Shown piece by piece: positions 34,690-47,109 of a stretch of 64,000 nucleotides of DNA. The notes beneath the pieces were generated by a model. The model saw nothing but the letters and a program-made list of their open reading frames with translations, made no database searches and was not told the DNA's origin. The position numbers and the translations under genes are program-made. The stretch is from Uloborus plumipes (lineage: Eukaryota > Arthropoda > Arachnida > Araneae > Uloboridae). Within the stretch, counting starts at the first letter, position 1. The number at the start of each line of letters is the position of its first letter. The stretch spans positions 155,242 to 219,241 of the forward strand of contig JAXGGA010000497.1 of NCBI GenBank assembly GCA_038373865.1, in the 5' to 3' direction.

Positions 34690-35205
34690 TGTACTACACG
34701 CTTCGTCACTGAAGTTCTGCGGCCAAAACGTGAAAGCCCGAAGAATTTCAAGCGAAGCTTACGTCCCCGCGATTCCCTCGTGAGGAAACATGGTTTAGAA
34801 AAACAAAGTGTCGTCACTGAAGTTCTGCGGATAAAATGTGAAGACCTGCAAAACTTCAATTGAAAATCTGCGCCCCTGCGACTCTCTTGCGAAAAAATTG
34901 TTTCAAACATAATTTGAAGAACTGATTTGTGTACCTACCGCAAGTTTCGTCACTTAAGATCTGCGGCCAAAATGTGAAGGCTCGCAGAATTTCAGACTAA
35001 GTTTGCTTCCAATGATTCTCATGCAGAAAAAAATAATCGTTGGAAACATTACTTGAATAACGAATGTGCACTGCAAGTTTCGTAGCTGAAGTTCTGCGGT
35101 CCAAATAAGAAGGACTGCAGAACTTCAAACGAAGCCTGCGCAAGTGTTATCACTGAAGTTCTGCTGAAAAAACAGGAAGGTCCTCAGAAGCTCAAGGCAA
35201 GTCGT
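34690..35205. repeat. Tandem repeat, about five units of 65-140 bp
   Basis: 'gtcactgaagttctgcggcc' or a variant recurs near 34706, 34811, 34949, 35081 and 35147. Each is followed by 'aaaatgtgaa', 'ag..ctgcagaatttca' and a GC-richer section with 'tcgtgaggaaa'-like text. It is GC-richer than its surroundings. Units have diverged by tens of per cent, so it is old. Confidence 0.65.
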
Positions 35206-35990
35206 CCGCACGTTTGCTGTGGTCTATATGGCACATGGCAGGCTACGGCGCCGACATTATTGCCTGCTACTCTGCAAGACATAGGCTGCGAGCGAAACTT
35301 TTTTTTTCCTTTCGAACAATAACGTTTTTTTTTTTTTTGCTCGTTTTCGAGCAAAAACGTTTTTTTTTTCTTTTGGTTGCTGAATTTTGAATAGAATTGT
35401 TCTGCAGCCCCGATGTCTGTTCTGCGACGTACGTCGCCGATTTAGCAGTATTCTGATTTCGGGGCCCCGGCCCCTCTCCACCACCTAAGTTGGTATTCCA
35501 TATCTACTCCTGCACCTGTATTTTTATGGAAAAATAAAAGAAGAATCATGAGGATGCGGGAGGATCCTCATGATTCGCGCTGATCAGCTAGTTATTATTA
35601 TGAAAATTATGGAAGGCTGCTTTCAAGTAAATTAAGTTGTGTTATAGCTGTGAACAAAAAAAGTTTTTTCTAACAATGTTTCTTGAGAAAGTATATTTTA
35701 TCAAGAAATTTAATTTTGTTTTCAAATCGAACCAAAAGTGTTAGAGGTGCAGCACATCCCATGACGCCCCGTAAATCCGCTTATGCTCTCTCCCCTTCCC
35801 TTCCACCGCCGGTTGACCTCTGAGAATTGAAGTGGTGATTTACATACGGCGACGTCCAGTCTACAATATGAATGGGACTGTGACACTTTTCTGTTTTTGT
35901 CGGTATCGCGTATATTGTGGCCCGATTTGCATGCTTTCCTTTGATCGGGTGCCGTTCGTGGCTGACTAGTGGGCGGTTGCAGACTCCATA
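35206..35990. other. No gene seen
   Basis: T-runs at 35297-35370, an imperfect hairpin 'gaatcatgaggat' / 'atcctcatgattc' at 35551-35577, and a GC-richer stretch at 35750-36010 with small ORFs that show no domain. Confidence 0.45.
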
Positions 35991-37319
35991 AACTGTGGGT
36001 GTATATTGTGCAATCACACTGACGTTCCCTAAACGGAATGAATAATTTTACTTACGGATGTATATAATTTTGCAGTAACGGCAATTTGTATCATTATTTT
36101 ATAGTAACCAAAATTTTGTATATAATTGTCAATATCAAGCTGATTTTATTTATGATTCTACATTTATTTTGCATTCCATGAACCCTTACTCAATTAAAAC
36201 CGAATGAAATGTAAGTTAATTTCATTTCTTTCCCTCTTTGTATGATATTTTGTGCTCATCTTGTAAGGTTGAATTCAATTTTATTGCATAAACTGCGATG
36301 TATTGTGCGCAATCAAACTGACGTTCCTAAACGACGTGAATAATTTTACTTACGATACAGTAACGGGAACCTTGTAGCATTATTTTATAGTAACCAAAAT
36401 TTTGTATATAATTGTCCATATCAAACTCATTTTTTTTATAATTTTACATTTATTTTGCTTTCCCTGAACCATTTCTCAATTTAAACCGAAATGAAATTTA
36501 AGTTACTTTTATTTCATATTCCGGTTGACTGAAAGTTTTCTCTCTTTGTATGATATTTGTGCTCATCTTGCAAGGTTGAATGCAAATTTATCGCATAAAC
36601 GGCGGTGTATTGTGCGCAATCACACTGACGTTTCATAAACGACGTGAATAATTTTACTCACGGATGTATATATTTTTACAGTAACGGCATCTTGTATCAT
36701 TATCTCATAGTAGCCAAATTTTGTGCGTTGTCAATATCAAGCTAATTTTATGTATGCTTTTTCTTTTATTTTTCATTCAATGAACCCTTACTCACACAAT
36801 TTAACTGAATTAAATTTGAGTTACTTTCATTTCAAATTCCGGTTGACTAGAACTTGAAACTTTTTCCACTTAGCATGATATTTGTGCTCATCTTGTAAAT
36901 TTGAATGCAAATTTATTGCAAAAACTGCTGGTTATCGTGCGCAATCACATTTAGGTTTCCTAAAAGGAATGAATAATTTTAGTTAGGGATGTATTTATTA
37001 ACAGTAACGAGCGGTACTTTGTATCATTATTTCATGGTAACCAAATTTTTTGTATATAATTGTCAATATCGAGCTCATTTTATTTATGATTTTACATTTA
37101 TTTTGCGTTCCATGAACCATTACTCAATTTGAACTGAATGAAATTTAAGCTAATTTCATTTCAAATTCCGGTTGACTGAAAATTTTTCATCTTTGAATGA
37201 TATTTTTGCTCATCTTTTAAGGTTGAATGCAAATTTAACGCATAAACTGCGGTGTAATGTAAGCAATCACACTGACGCTCCCTAAACAGAGTAAATAATT
37301 TTATTTAGGTATGTATATT
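35991..37319. repeat. Satellite-like array, units 300-330 bp
   Basis: Unit starts marked by 'cataaactgcggtgtattgt' or variants occur at about 35989, 36290, 36594, 36915 and 37244. Each unit carries 'caatcacactgacgttc', 'cagtaacggca', 'ttgtatcattattt', 'gtcaatatcaagct' and 'attccggttgactgaaag'. The last unit is interrupted at 37319 by a foldback element and resumes at 40103-40330. Short ORFs do not persist between units, so it is non-coding. Confidence 0.85.
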
Positions 37320-40102
37320 AGGGTGGGTCGAAAAAAAATAATTATTTTTTTTCGAAACTCTATACCGCGGAAAACTTGCCTCTAGGGTAGGTAAGTAAAA
37401 TGCAGATTAAACAGAGGGAAAATATTGAGTCCCCAGCTAGCGCATTGTACTTGAAATTTTGATTTTTTTCGAAAATTAAGTCATTTTCCAAATTTTTTTG
37501 AAGTACTAAGTCAATAATATTTCATTCCGTTACAGTGAAAATCCTTTACTAAAATGGTTGAAAAACAAATAAAGAATGTTAACTGGTCAAAATTGTTCCA
37601 TTTGCGGTGGCGCAAGAGACTAAAAAATCGGTAAATTATTGCGCTTTATGCTCGCAGCAATTCTAGTCGGCATCGTTGCCCGGTAAATGGCAGCCATTAC
37701 TGTTCAATGTATCAAACTTTTCAACGCATTTCTCACATGGAAATTAGTTCGTTCGATCAATTTGAAAATGAAATTGATAAAAACTAGTCATAAAGATTCG
37801 GAATAGCACGCTTGAACTAAGTCACCTTGACAGATGGGCATAATATTGAAAAATACAGCATTGACCTGTGATCGCTCCAGAATTTCGAGCAGAGCAACGG
37901 CTGTTGAAACTTCAAGTATGATGAACATTAACCGGTCAAAATCATTCAATTTATTGTAGCGCAAACAATTCAAAAACGATAAACTATTGCATTCCAGGTA
38001 CATACTAGAACCTTAATGGAATATGTAGTAAATTATTCTGAGTTCTGTGTGTTAAAAGATAACTACTTTTTTAGTTTACACTACAATTTATTATAATGAA
38101 GTGAACATAGAAAAGGTACTAAAAGAGCACATTAATCTTAACTTTTTATTACAGTAAATTTATTTACTGTATTGCAAAAAGTCTCGTGTGTTTAAGTCGA
38201 AGCTGTACTTGCTGCAAAACTTTGGCATCGAAGCTTTAGATTCAAGGGTAGATCTTATGAAACCATCTCGTTTCTTCTCGAAGACGATTTTTTTTAGCTG
38301 TTTTGTGTTAAATAAGAACTTACCCATCCGTCACCAGTTTCACCAGCAGTGATTTTAGTCCACGATTAATCATCAGAAACTCTTCGGAAAAAATTGAAGT
38401 GGTGTAAGTGAAATAGTAATCCGATTAATTATTTCTGTGCAGTTTATTGCCTGAAGGCTAATTTCTGAGATCTGGTTTGCAGGATTATTTTCTAGTTTTT
38501 ATAATTTTCTAAAACCTAACTTACTGATGTGTTTTCCTTCATTCACTATCATCCTAAGAAGCAAGTTCTCTGGATGGGCAAATAATGCATTTCTTTAAAT
38601 CACAGGATCAACTACTCTAATCAAATTCTCCCATAGAAATCGTATGGATTTGAGTTGCTTCAAAAATATTTGCAGGACCATCTGTTATGTACTGACTTTT
38701 CTTTAATTTGAGCTCTACAAACATGTATGATTGAGAATAAAAACATACTAACAGTTTGTCTTGATCTGAAGGGGTGGGAACGTGAGTGGGAACGAGGACC
38801 CGGTTCGCAAGCAGTTGTGCAGTTGCCTGACTTTATAACATAACTTATGCATACAGGTATTGTTGCTCTTTATTTAAAAATTGGAATCAATGCCTGGTAC
38901 TTCAAAATCAATACCTTTCAAAATCCAGTATTGGAAGCTTTTTTCACTTATGAAGATGAATACTAATTAGTAACTAAATAATTTTAGCATAGTCGTTTCA
39001 CATTTTAAGGCTTGGAACAAATGCTCTAGAAAGACAACTCGTTAAAGTGCAAAGGCAAACTCCCCACTGTAGAGGTGTTTTGTTGTTCTATAAAACGTAT
39101 AAATATTTTCTCCAACCCTGGTTAGTAACTGTGCCGTAACATCCTAATACATCTAGTTCGTCTAAGGAAAAAAGACACTCAGTCAGATTAGAGATAATGC
39201 TATCAGCAATGTTCTGAGCAGTTTCACTTAATGGTGTAACGTGACCAACAAACACACAGATCCATATTTTTGTATTAAAGAATAATGTTCCTGTTTTATG
39301 TATCGTCGAAAATGTTTTTGGTTAACATTCTCAATTACGAGGGTGTTATTCGTCCTTCCATCAAAAAAGTCCTCAGAGCGGAATGCGTTCTTCAATGCAT
39401 TGGTTTTAAAGTTCCCTATATTTAGCTTTTTTCCCTTCTAATATTGCTTTTGTTAATAATGTGAAAGTGGCCTTCATTAGTAACAATATTCATATCTTTC
39501 ATCATACTTGAAGCTTCAACAGCCGTTGCTCTGCTCGAAATTCTGGAGCGATCACAGGTCAATGCTGTATTTTTCAATATTATGCGCATCGGTCAATGTG
39601 ACTTAGTTCAAGCGTGCTATTCAGAATCTTTATGACTAGTTTTTATCAATTTCATTTTCAAATTCCTTGAACGAACTAATTTCCATGTAAGAAATGCGTT
39701 GAAAAGCTTGATACAGGAACAGTAATGACTGCTATTCACCGGGCAACGATGCCAATTAGAATTGCTGCGAGCATAAAACGCAATAATTTACCGATTTTTA
39801 AGTCTCTTGCGCCACCGCAAATGGAACGATTTTGACCAGTTAATATTCTTTATTTGTTTTTCAACCATTTTAGTAAAGGATTTTCACTGTAGCGGAATAA
39901 AATATTATTGACTTAGTACTTCAAAAAAATTTGGAAAATGACTTAATTTTCGAAAAAAATCGAAATTTCAAGTACAATGCGCTAGCTGGGGACTCAATAT
40001 TTCCCCTCTGTTTAATCTGCATTTTACTTACCTACCCTAGAGGCAAGTTTTCCGCGGTATAGCGTTTCGAAAAAAAATAATTTTTTTTTTTCGACCCACC
40101 CT
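37320..40102. mobile_element. Foldback TIR transposon (group 1), terminus AGGGTGGGTCG
   Basis: Left 'agggtgggtcgaaaaaaaat' is complementary to the right end 'ttttttttcgacccaccct'. The arms stay similar for about 0.65 kb (for example 'tccccagctagcgcattgta' in one arm and its complement at 39975). Flanks TATGTATATT and AATGTATATA share the core ATGTATAT, an 8-bp target duplication inside the satellite. The middle holds a degraded minus-strand coding region (38560-39411). Confidence 0.9.
38560..39411 (-). pseudogene. Degraded uncharacterised transposon protein in a foldback element
   Basis: Minus-strand text across several frames: FRSEDFFDGRTNNTLV, a frame slip, VGHVTPLSETAQNI, LGCYGTVTNQGW, a stop, TPLQWGVCLCTL; then, nearer 38700-38560, DGPANIFEA, LIRVVDPVI, a stop and RNALFAHPENLLL. 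The order (FFDGR, GHVTPL, GCDGT-like, PLQW, VDPVIQRNA, HPENLLL) is that of a large uncharacterised protein family I recall from arthropod and Hydra genomes. Several stops and shifts show it is dead. Whether this protein is the transposase or a passenger is unknown. Confidence 0.6.
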
Positions 40103-40330
40103 AATGTATATATTTTACTCTAACGGCATATTGTATCATTATTTCATGGTAACCAAATTTTTTGCGTATAATTTTCAATATCAAGCTCATTTTACATTTA
40201 TTTTGCATTCAATGAACCCTTACTCAAACTGAATGAAATTTAAGCTAATTTCATTTCAAATTCCGGTTGATTGAAAGTTTCCCCCTTTATATATTTGTGC
40301 TCATCGTGTAAGGATGAATGCAAATTTTAT
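40103..40330. repeat. Satellite-like array, resumed part of last unit
   Basis: Continues the unit cut at 37319: 'ctaacggcatattgtatcat', 'tttcaatatcaagctcattt', 'attccggttgattgaaag', then decays. Joined to 37247-37319 it makes one unit. Confidence 0.8.
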
Positions 40331-42964
40331 GAGCCTGTGTGCATATTTGAATCATCATTATTTCATGTGTATCAAATTTTTTACCAAAAATTGCCTTTAT
40401 AAAGATGATTTTTTTTTAAAATAATAAATGCATTTAATCTAGGAAGCAGTATGTTTTGTTTAGTTGAAAAATCCTTTTCACATATTATTTCTTGAAAATG
40501 CTATGTTAAGTAAAAAACTTTCTTGGGAAATTGTTATACACTTTCATCATTGGTTTGGCTCCACTTTGAAGTACAGAAATAGTACATACTAATTTACTTC
40601 GAATGTGGCGGTAAGTCACCTAACTATTAAACCTTACGTAATTTCACCAAAATGGTGTAATAATGCGCAGTATTATTCGAAGGGTAAAACAAGAGGTTGT
40701 TAAAACAGAATAATCAGGTATTATATCAAAGAAGATGTGTATTCTATCAAAGAATTGTGATACGTTTTAATTTGAAACTCTTGACGTTTATATATATATA
40801 TTTTACAGTGTTTGCCGACTGCAATATTACTCCCATAGCAAACGAAAGTTATATTATTCAAATATATTTTGTGGGATTTTTTTTTTTTTTTTACAAATAT
40901 AGTTATAAAATATTACTTATCTTAAGATGAAATAAATTCAAAAACTGTGAATCGTGGAGATAAATTATCTGTACGGCTCTTTGGCAGGGGCATGATCCAT
41001 TCGCTAGCGCAGTTCCAGAGAAGTGGACCCCCTTTAACTACCCAATATAAGCAAAAATTTCATTTTAGGACTTATATCACTTGTTTTTTTAGGACCTATG
41101 TAGGGGAAATTGACCCCTTTCCCCTTCCTTTCCGAAAATGACCCCTTCCTAAAGCAAAAGCTGGATCTGCTCTTGCCACGCGGCTAACCTGAAAATCAGC
41201 TGCTGTGCACAGTAATGCTTCAAAAAAAAAAAAAAAAGAAAGTTAATCTAATAAATGAATTTTAAAAATAAAGTACGAAGTTCATTGTTGAATTACCGGA
41301 TTTAAACAGTAAGGGCCCTGCTCCACATCAGCGTAAAACGCGACCGAAACTGAAGGCAGAAACCGAAAATCCGAGTACTTTCCATAGTAACACTATTTGC
41401 TCCATTTTACGCTTCTGCTTTATTTTTCTGCTTTACGTTAATGTGGAGCAGGGCCCTAAGAAACAAAATTTACAGTTGAGTGTTGAACAGGGATTTACTA
41501 TGGAAAAAAGAGCAAACACCACATTATAAACGTTAAATATTTAAAAGAAATCAATTTTTATTTTATAGTCCTAATTTTAATATTCAATTTGCATAAAAGT
41601 ATACAGTATTTGAATTAAAAGGACATATATTTTTAAATTTTTATTCCCTTGCTTATATACTTTTCAGAATATTTTTTATAAATCTGTTGTAATATTAGAA
41701 CATACAGCAGCAAAGAAGCCTGAATTAGATTTAAATATTTTCCTTGTTTTAGTATATTAAAATATTGTAATTGAAGTCTCCTATTTATAGTGCGCCTTTT
41801 TTTGTGAGGAAAATAGTGGCGGTAATTCGAAATTGCAAAATGCATAAGCAAATCAGTATTCTGAACCCAAATTATCAAATTCTAAAACTCTTATCGTCTG
41901 AAGTGTGCGAATTCCAGACTGCATTGTGAATTCAAAGCGGTTGAATAAAAGCGAACTCCCTTTGTGGGCTATCCCTAAAGAAAAGGAACGGTATTTTTTC
42001 TCGGGCAACGCTCAGCAACGCTACTCGCAGGGGGAGGGCTGGCGCTAGAGTGATTTATTGCAGTCAATTAGAGAAAAAGCTGGGCAAAAGCAGGAAATAG
42101 CCTTCGTTGTGTAGAAACGCTTACTGCAGTGACACCTATATGTCAAATTTACAACTAAAAATAGTGTAGATTCAACATTTTTTTGAATGCCCTAAATAAA
42201 AAATATATAACGTAATGAAAATGAAATTTAAAAATTATCAGTAAGACCCCCGGAGTCCTGGATTTTCGCTAGTTATGTTTGTTGCTAAATTATTGCTGTG
42301 TTTTTTGGCAGAATACTTAGTTTTTTATTTTTTAATGGGTGTTAGGGTTGCTATTCTGAAACCGTCGCCAAGGCATATTTCATTAAAAATTGATTTAAAT
42401 TTAAAAAGCGCAAAATTTTTCTACGATGCTAAGGGAACTTATTCTTGACTGAAAATCACGTCGTATGTAACAAAGATTGGAATGTTATTTGAAGTTGATT
42501 TTGATCATGAAAGGTTATTCTTTTTCCTTGGCGCCAATCTCTTGGGACAACAGCCTTAAAAGGAAACGAAAACGTGAAAAAAAGCGATTTTTTTTAAATA
42601 TAAATATTTCATGTAAAATAATATTTGTGAGTCATTTCGAATGCTTTTAATGCATGAAAACATCTTTTGAGTAAAAAAAACGCAAAGAGACTAGCTAAAG
42701 GCATTCTTTTTGATATTTTAACCATAAAATCCATAACAAAGCTATGGTAAAACTTTGGGATTGCAGTGCCCCCTGAAGATATTAACCGATTTTTCTCAAA
42801 TTTTGCACAAAAGCTAACTATCACCAAAGACAAGTTTTGGCAACTATGAGAAGTTGATCTGAAAAACTTTTTATTTTTCACCCCACCCTAACGCACATAC
42901 ATACGTATATACAGACATCACGAGAAAACTCGGTGTGATTAATTCGGGGGTGGTTGAATTTATA
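40331..42964. other. No gene seen apart from one small palindromic MITE
   Basis: AT-rich sequence with T- and A-runs (40880, 41222). The region 42750-42960 ends with 'acatacatacgtatatacag' and 'gagaaaactcggtgtgatta', like the 3' tail of an RTE-type LINE; the mariner at 42965 inserted in that tail. ORFs at 40697, 41633, 42609 and 42871 have no recognised domain. Confidence 0.45.
41312..41457. mobile_element. Small palindromic MITE, 146 bp
   Basis: 'agggccctgctccacatcag' with 'cgtaaaacgc' at the left is mirrored by 'ttacgttaatgtggagcagg' with 'gccct' at the right. A hairpin of about 30 bp per side with a roughly 85-bp loop. The target duplication is not clear. Confidence 0.6.
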
Positions 42965-43840
42965 CAGGGTGACAAGAAATAACTTGGACACACATCGTAC
43001 ATTATAACTTTGTTGCTAATGAAAATAATGCGACCAAACTTCAAAATAAGTATGAATACATTATTTTGTCTAATATATTTAAACGTTTTCAAACTGGCTA
43101 TCGTTAGAATTAATACAGAGCTTTCGACGTGTCACAAAATTTTCGGCTACGAGCCGCAACTCACTCATTGATATTTTATCCCTTTCTTTCCCTAAGAATG
43201 TTTATAGGGATGCCAAAGTTTTATGAGGTTTAGTACACACTAGGGTAGAGCGAAAAAAATGAATTTTTGATTTTTGTAAATGGGTACCTTTCATTTACTG
43301 TGAATGAGGCTAAGTAACAATTCTGTAAAATATTTCACTTTTGAGACATCTTTAGTCTGCGCAATCAGCCTAAAGTTTTGAAATTTTTGATTTTTTTTAG
43401 ATTTTTCAATTTTTTTTTTAAATATTGCAAATGATAAAACTAGTGACAGGTGATTATTAAATGGAAGAAAAAGGTTTGAAATATATAAACAATTTTTTAA
43501 AACTATTTTAGATTATGATTTCAGTTCGTGCATTACACTCAAAGTTCATCAAATTTCCCAAAATTTCTGATATTTTCAACATTTTTTAACTCAGCATTTC
43601 CTCTCAATATTTACTTGAAGTGTTTTCAAACCTGGTTTTATTCATTTATTACTTGAACTGTGCAACTCTTCACTAGCTCGTGTGGAAGTACCCTGGACTC
43701 GCCACGAGGAGGTAACCGCACTTCGAGTCCTACACGTCATCCCTTCCTTCCAACCAATGCGAGCACGTATTTACCTTTCTTATGTCAGTCTTTAACAGTT
43801 AAATTGTTCCTTTGTGTCGTAAATTGATCAAATATTTCTG

Positions 43841-45260
43841 TCAGATATCCTCATTTTTACACGCACACACTAACCTTTTTCTTTTCCTGTGATTAAATAC
43901 CAATTTTGAAGAGTTTGTGACCTTTTTGACAGCTCTTTCGACTGATTGAGTCTTGAATGGAAGTTTAAAAAGAGCGCATTCAGAAATCATATTTAAATTC
44001 TCAGCTTCCAGTAATTTTTCTAAAGATTGTGTTGTTAAATTATGTTTAAAAGGTGGCTTTGTAATTTCCACATCATAACAAGAAATCATATCAAAGTATT
44101 TTGATTTTTTATTTGTGTATGTAATGTATAAAAATTGATTTTTATCTATTTTTGGGTTCTGAACTTGTTTGCTTGTTTATTTTTTAGATGTAGCGTTGAT
44201 AATACGATTTAAAACAAGTTTCTTTGTATGCTCTCTCTTATGAACTAACTAGATTATTACCCGGCGTTGTCCGGGTGCTTATTAATGCAACATATCTCAA
44301 AAAATAATTGAATGAATTCTATCCACATAGGAACATAAAAACCTCTTTAATGCTAAAATGAATTAGGTGAGCCTTAAATTGATAATTCATTGTTAATCGT
44401 AATCTTTGTTGGGAAATACTCCTATTTAATTGTGTTACATTTCATCAATTTGAATGCTTTAAGGCTTATCTCTATTACCCTATCCATTTAAAATTGAAAG
44501 AAAATGGCCATTTTGAGACAAAAAATTTAAATTTTGAGCTTTTTGGATTTTTTTAGACTTTCAAAACGCTGCCTATGTGAATTCTAGCACATGAAGGAAC
44601 TTCTGTGCCAAGTTTAATGAAAATCTGATGAAAACTAAGGATTTGTATAAGGAACAAACATACATACACCCATTTACATAAAAATTAATATCGATAACAG
44701 CATATTTATAGGGTGCCAAGTATACATTGTTTTGAATGGATGTGAATACAATTTTCTGCTTCTTCCCGGAGAGATAAATGTAACTCTTTATAATCTCACT
44801 AAAAGTCATAGCTAAATTAGTAACGTCTGCACTTCATTCTAAAAAAGCAAGGACACTTTTACCGTGAAAGTTACTAACTCTTTTAAAAATTATAGTCTAA
44901 AGATTATTTTTGCTGTAGTCAACCATCTGGCTGGGAAAGCCTTCTTGGACTTCTGTTTCATAATTTTTTGAATATTTTTCCAGTCGAAACTACCTTGCTC
45001 ATCTCATGAAGATACTGTTGCTCAGTACTTAAATCATTTTTATTGTCACCATCGATCTGATTAATGACAAACTCTATAGGTTCATACTAAACTGATTTGA
45101 AAGTATAACATGTTGTTTAGCTTCGTCCAACAGGCCCAAAAAATCATATTGGTCCACTGGTAGGTCCATCTAGCTTTTTCAAAAAAATGCGGCAAATTAA
45201 GTTCATTTAAATGTAATTGGCAAATATCCCATTACAGAGTTTTTCTTCCAGTTTCCGCAT
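43841..45260 (-). pseudogene. Degraded uncharacterised transposon protein in a foldback element
   Basis: Minus-strand text from about 45260: GVMRKLEEKL, then KLDGPTSGPI, a stop, GPVGRS, then YEPIEFVINQI and LSTEQQYLHEMSKVVSTGK, with WLTTAK-like text after it. A final open piece at 44089-43841 reads VEITKPPF, then LPFKTQSVERAVKKVT. These are, in order, the later blocks of the same family seen at 38560-39411 (LDGPTSGP, LSxDQxYL, WLTTAN, VTEPP, FPCHTQAVERxVKLVT as I recall it). A CCCGG-type repeat interrupts it, and several stops are present. Confidence 0.6.
44252..44690 (+). repeat. CCCGGCGTTGTCCGGG-type interspersed repeat
   Basis: Begins 'actagattattacccggcgt' and ends 'ggatttgtataaggaacaaa' plus 'catacatacaccc'. 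It is the cleanest full-length copy in the window, about 440 bp. Its tail resembles RTE-type LINE 3' ends, so it may be a non-autonomous partner of such a LINE. Confidence 0.65.
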
Positions 45261-47109
45261 TACACCTTTCTATTTTCCTGTCTTTGTAGTGCATTCATCA
45301 AAACTAATGCAAACAATTTCCTACGCAAAGAAACACTTTTTTGTTCCTGACTTGTCTAAGAAGTGTAAATGTGTGCACTCTATGGTTGGAAGTAAAAGAG
45401 GGGCGCGGGTTTCATCCAAAGTGCGGCCACTTCCTCGTGGTGAGTCCTGGATAATTTCAATGAGCAAGCAAAGAGTTAAGTAGTTCAAAGAAACAACAAA
45501 ATGATTTAGAAAATGTTTTGAAGGCACTTTAAGTAGTTATTGAGAGGAAATATTAAATTATAAAAATTTTTGCTCAATATTGAAAATATCGGAAATTTCG
45601 GAAAATTTGATGAACTTTGGGCCTAATGCGCAGACTGAAATCGTAATCTGAAATGGTTTTAAAAAATTCCTTGTATATTTCAAACCTTTTTCTTCCATTT
45701 AATAACCACCCGTCACTAGTTTTATCATTTGCAATATTTTTTTAAAAATTTTGAAAAATCTAAAAAAAATCAAAAATTTCAAAATTTTAGGCCAAATGCG
45801 CAGACTAAAGATAATGTCGCAAAAGTGAAATATTTTACAGAATTGTTACTTAGCCTCATTCACAGTAAATGAAAGGTACCCGTTTACAAAAATCAAAAAT
45901 TCATTTTTTTCTCTCCACCCTAGTACACAACCTTGTCTCCAAGATGGACCAAACAGAAGAATACATTGGGCTCAAATCTGGGGAATATGGGGGGGGGGGG
46001 GGCATTCTTCAGCTCCAATGAAGTTCGGAAAAGGTGTCTTGCATCAATCTTGAGTGTCTTTTGAGAAAAATCCTGTTGGAAGGTCCATCTTAGGTTTTCA
46101 AGGAACTTTTTCAACCAAGGTAAGACAACGTCTTCCAAAATGAGTTTGCGTTATGTTTGCTGATTATTTTTTATCCCTTGATCAACAAAAACAAGTGGTG
46201 TTTCCCCACTAGCACATATCCCACCCCAAGCCATTGCAGATAGGGGTAGTTGACGCCGCCAACAATTCAAAAAGTTCCAGGTGCTTCTGCTGACCAAACT
46301 CTATCATTATGGCTATTTTGAGTTTGTTCAATTGAGAACAGTTTCTCATTTGTGAAGACCAATGTTTTCCATCGATCATCTGCGGCCCGCCTTAACAGTT
46401 CTTTCCTCTTTTGAAGTCTTGCGTGTTTATTCTTTGCTGCTAGCTTTAAAGTATCTTTCATTTTGTAAGGGAGAAGACCAAGCTCAACCACTCATTTGAT
46501 TACCATCAAATGAGTGGTTTCTATACTGATTTTCACCCCTCCAGCAACCTTTCTCATTGAAATCCTAGGATTTCGTTAAACTCGCTTTTTGACCACTTTC
46601 TGGTTGCTAGATGTGTTAACTGTGCATTTTCTTCTTCTTCCTGACTTATCACCATCATATTTGAGTTTTTTAACCTTTTAATTGTGCAGGAAACCGTGTA
46701 CTTAGCCACTTTCAATCGTTGAACAATTTCACATTTTTTCGTTTCTTGCTTATGTAATTCAAGTATGGCAGATAGTTTGTGAACCATAATGGTTATCCCA
46801 ACTAACTCACTTACACCTATTTAGTAGCTTTCTAGGATCGATTCCCTATCACAATATCGTAAAAAATTCAGTGGTATTTACAGATATTTGGTTTGAAACT
46901 TCGTCCAAGTTATTTCTTGTCACCCTGTATGTTGATAGGTACATATGCACGTGCTGACAGGTGGAAAAAACTATTGTACATTCATTCGGGGGTGAGCAAA
47001 ATCAAAGTTTAGACCCAAGTTTGAGTGATTTTTTTTTCACGATCACAATACCTCCTTTACTATGTAAAAGGAAGTAAAAAAGGTTAAATTTTGCGTTTTT
47101 TATGCTTCA

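Larger units (their letters stand above)
43242..45921. mobile_element. Foldback TIR transposon (group 1), terminus AGGGTAGAGCG
   Basis: Left 'agggtagagcgaaaaaaatg' is mirrored by 'catttttttctctccaccct'. The arms run about 0.5 kb each (43242-43770 and 45365-45921) and include mirrored GC-rich text ('ctggactcgccacgaggagg' against its complement near 45430). Flanks AGTACACACT and AGTACACAAC share 8 bases. Inside are a degraded minus-strand coding region and a CCCGG-type repeat (44252-44690). It inserted in the mariner transposase. Confidence 0.9.
43070..46787 (-). pseudogene. Tc1/mariner transposase, broken
   Basis: The Met at 46787 opens an N-terminal helix-turn-helix (AILELHKQETKKCEIVQRL, then KYTVSCTIKRLK). 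At 46491-46267 the catalytic region reads WKTLVFTNEKLFSIEQ, where the usual first Asp (FTDEK) is Asn. At 46138-45920 WTFQQDFSQKT holds the second Asp. Beyond the foldback insertion, minus-strand text from 43240 reads TKPHKTLASL, a stop, TFLGKERDKISMSELRLVAE, the C-terminal end. Frameshifts, stops, the D-to-N change and the 2.7-kb insertion make it inactive. Confidence 0.85.
42965..46927 (-). mobile_element. Tc1/mariner element, split by a foldback element
   Basis: Ends 'cagggtgacaagaaataact' and its complement at 46927 are near-perfect for 26 bp, flanked by TA on both sides (42963-42964, 46928-46929). Removing the foldback insertion (43242-45921 plus one target copy) leaves about 1.27 kb, the usual mariner size. 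The transposase is on the minus strand. Confidence 0.9.
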
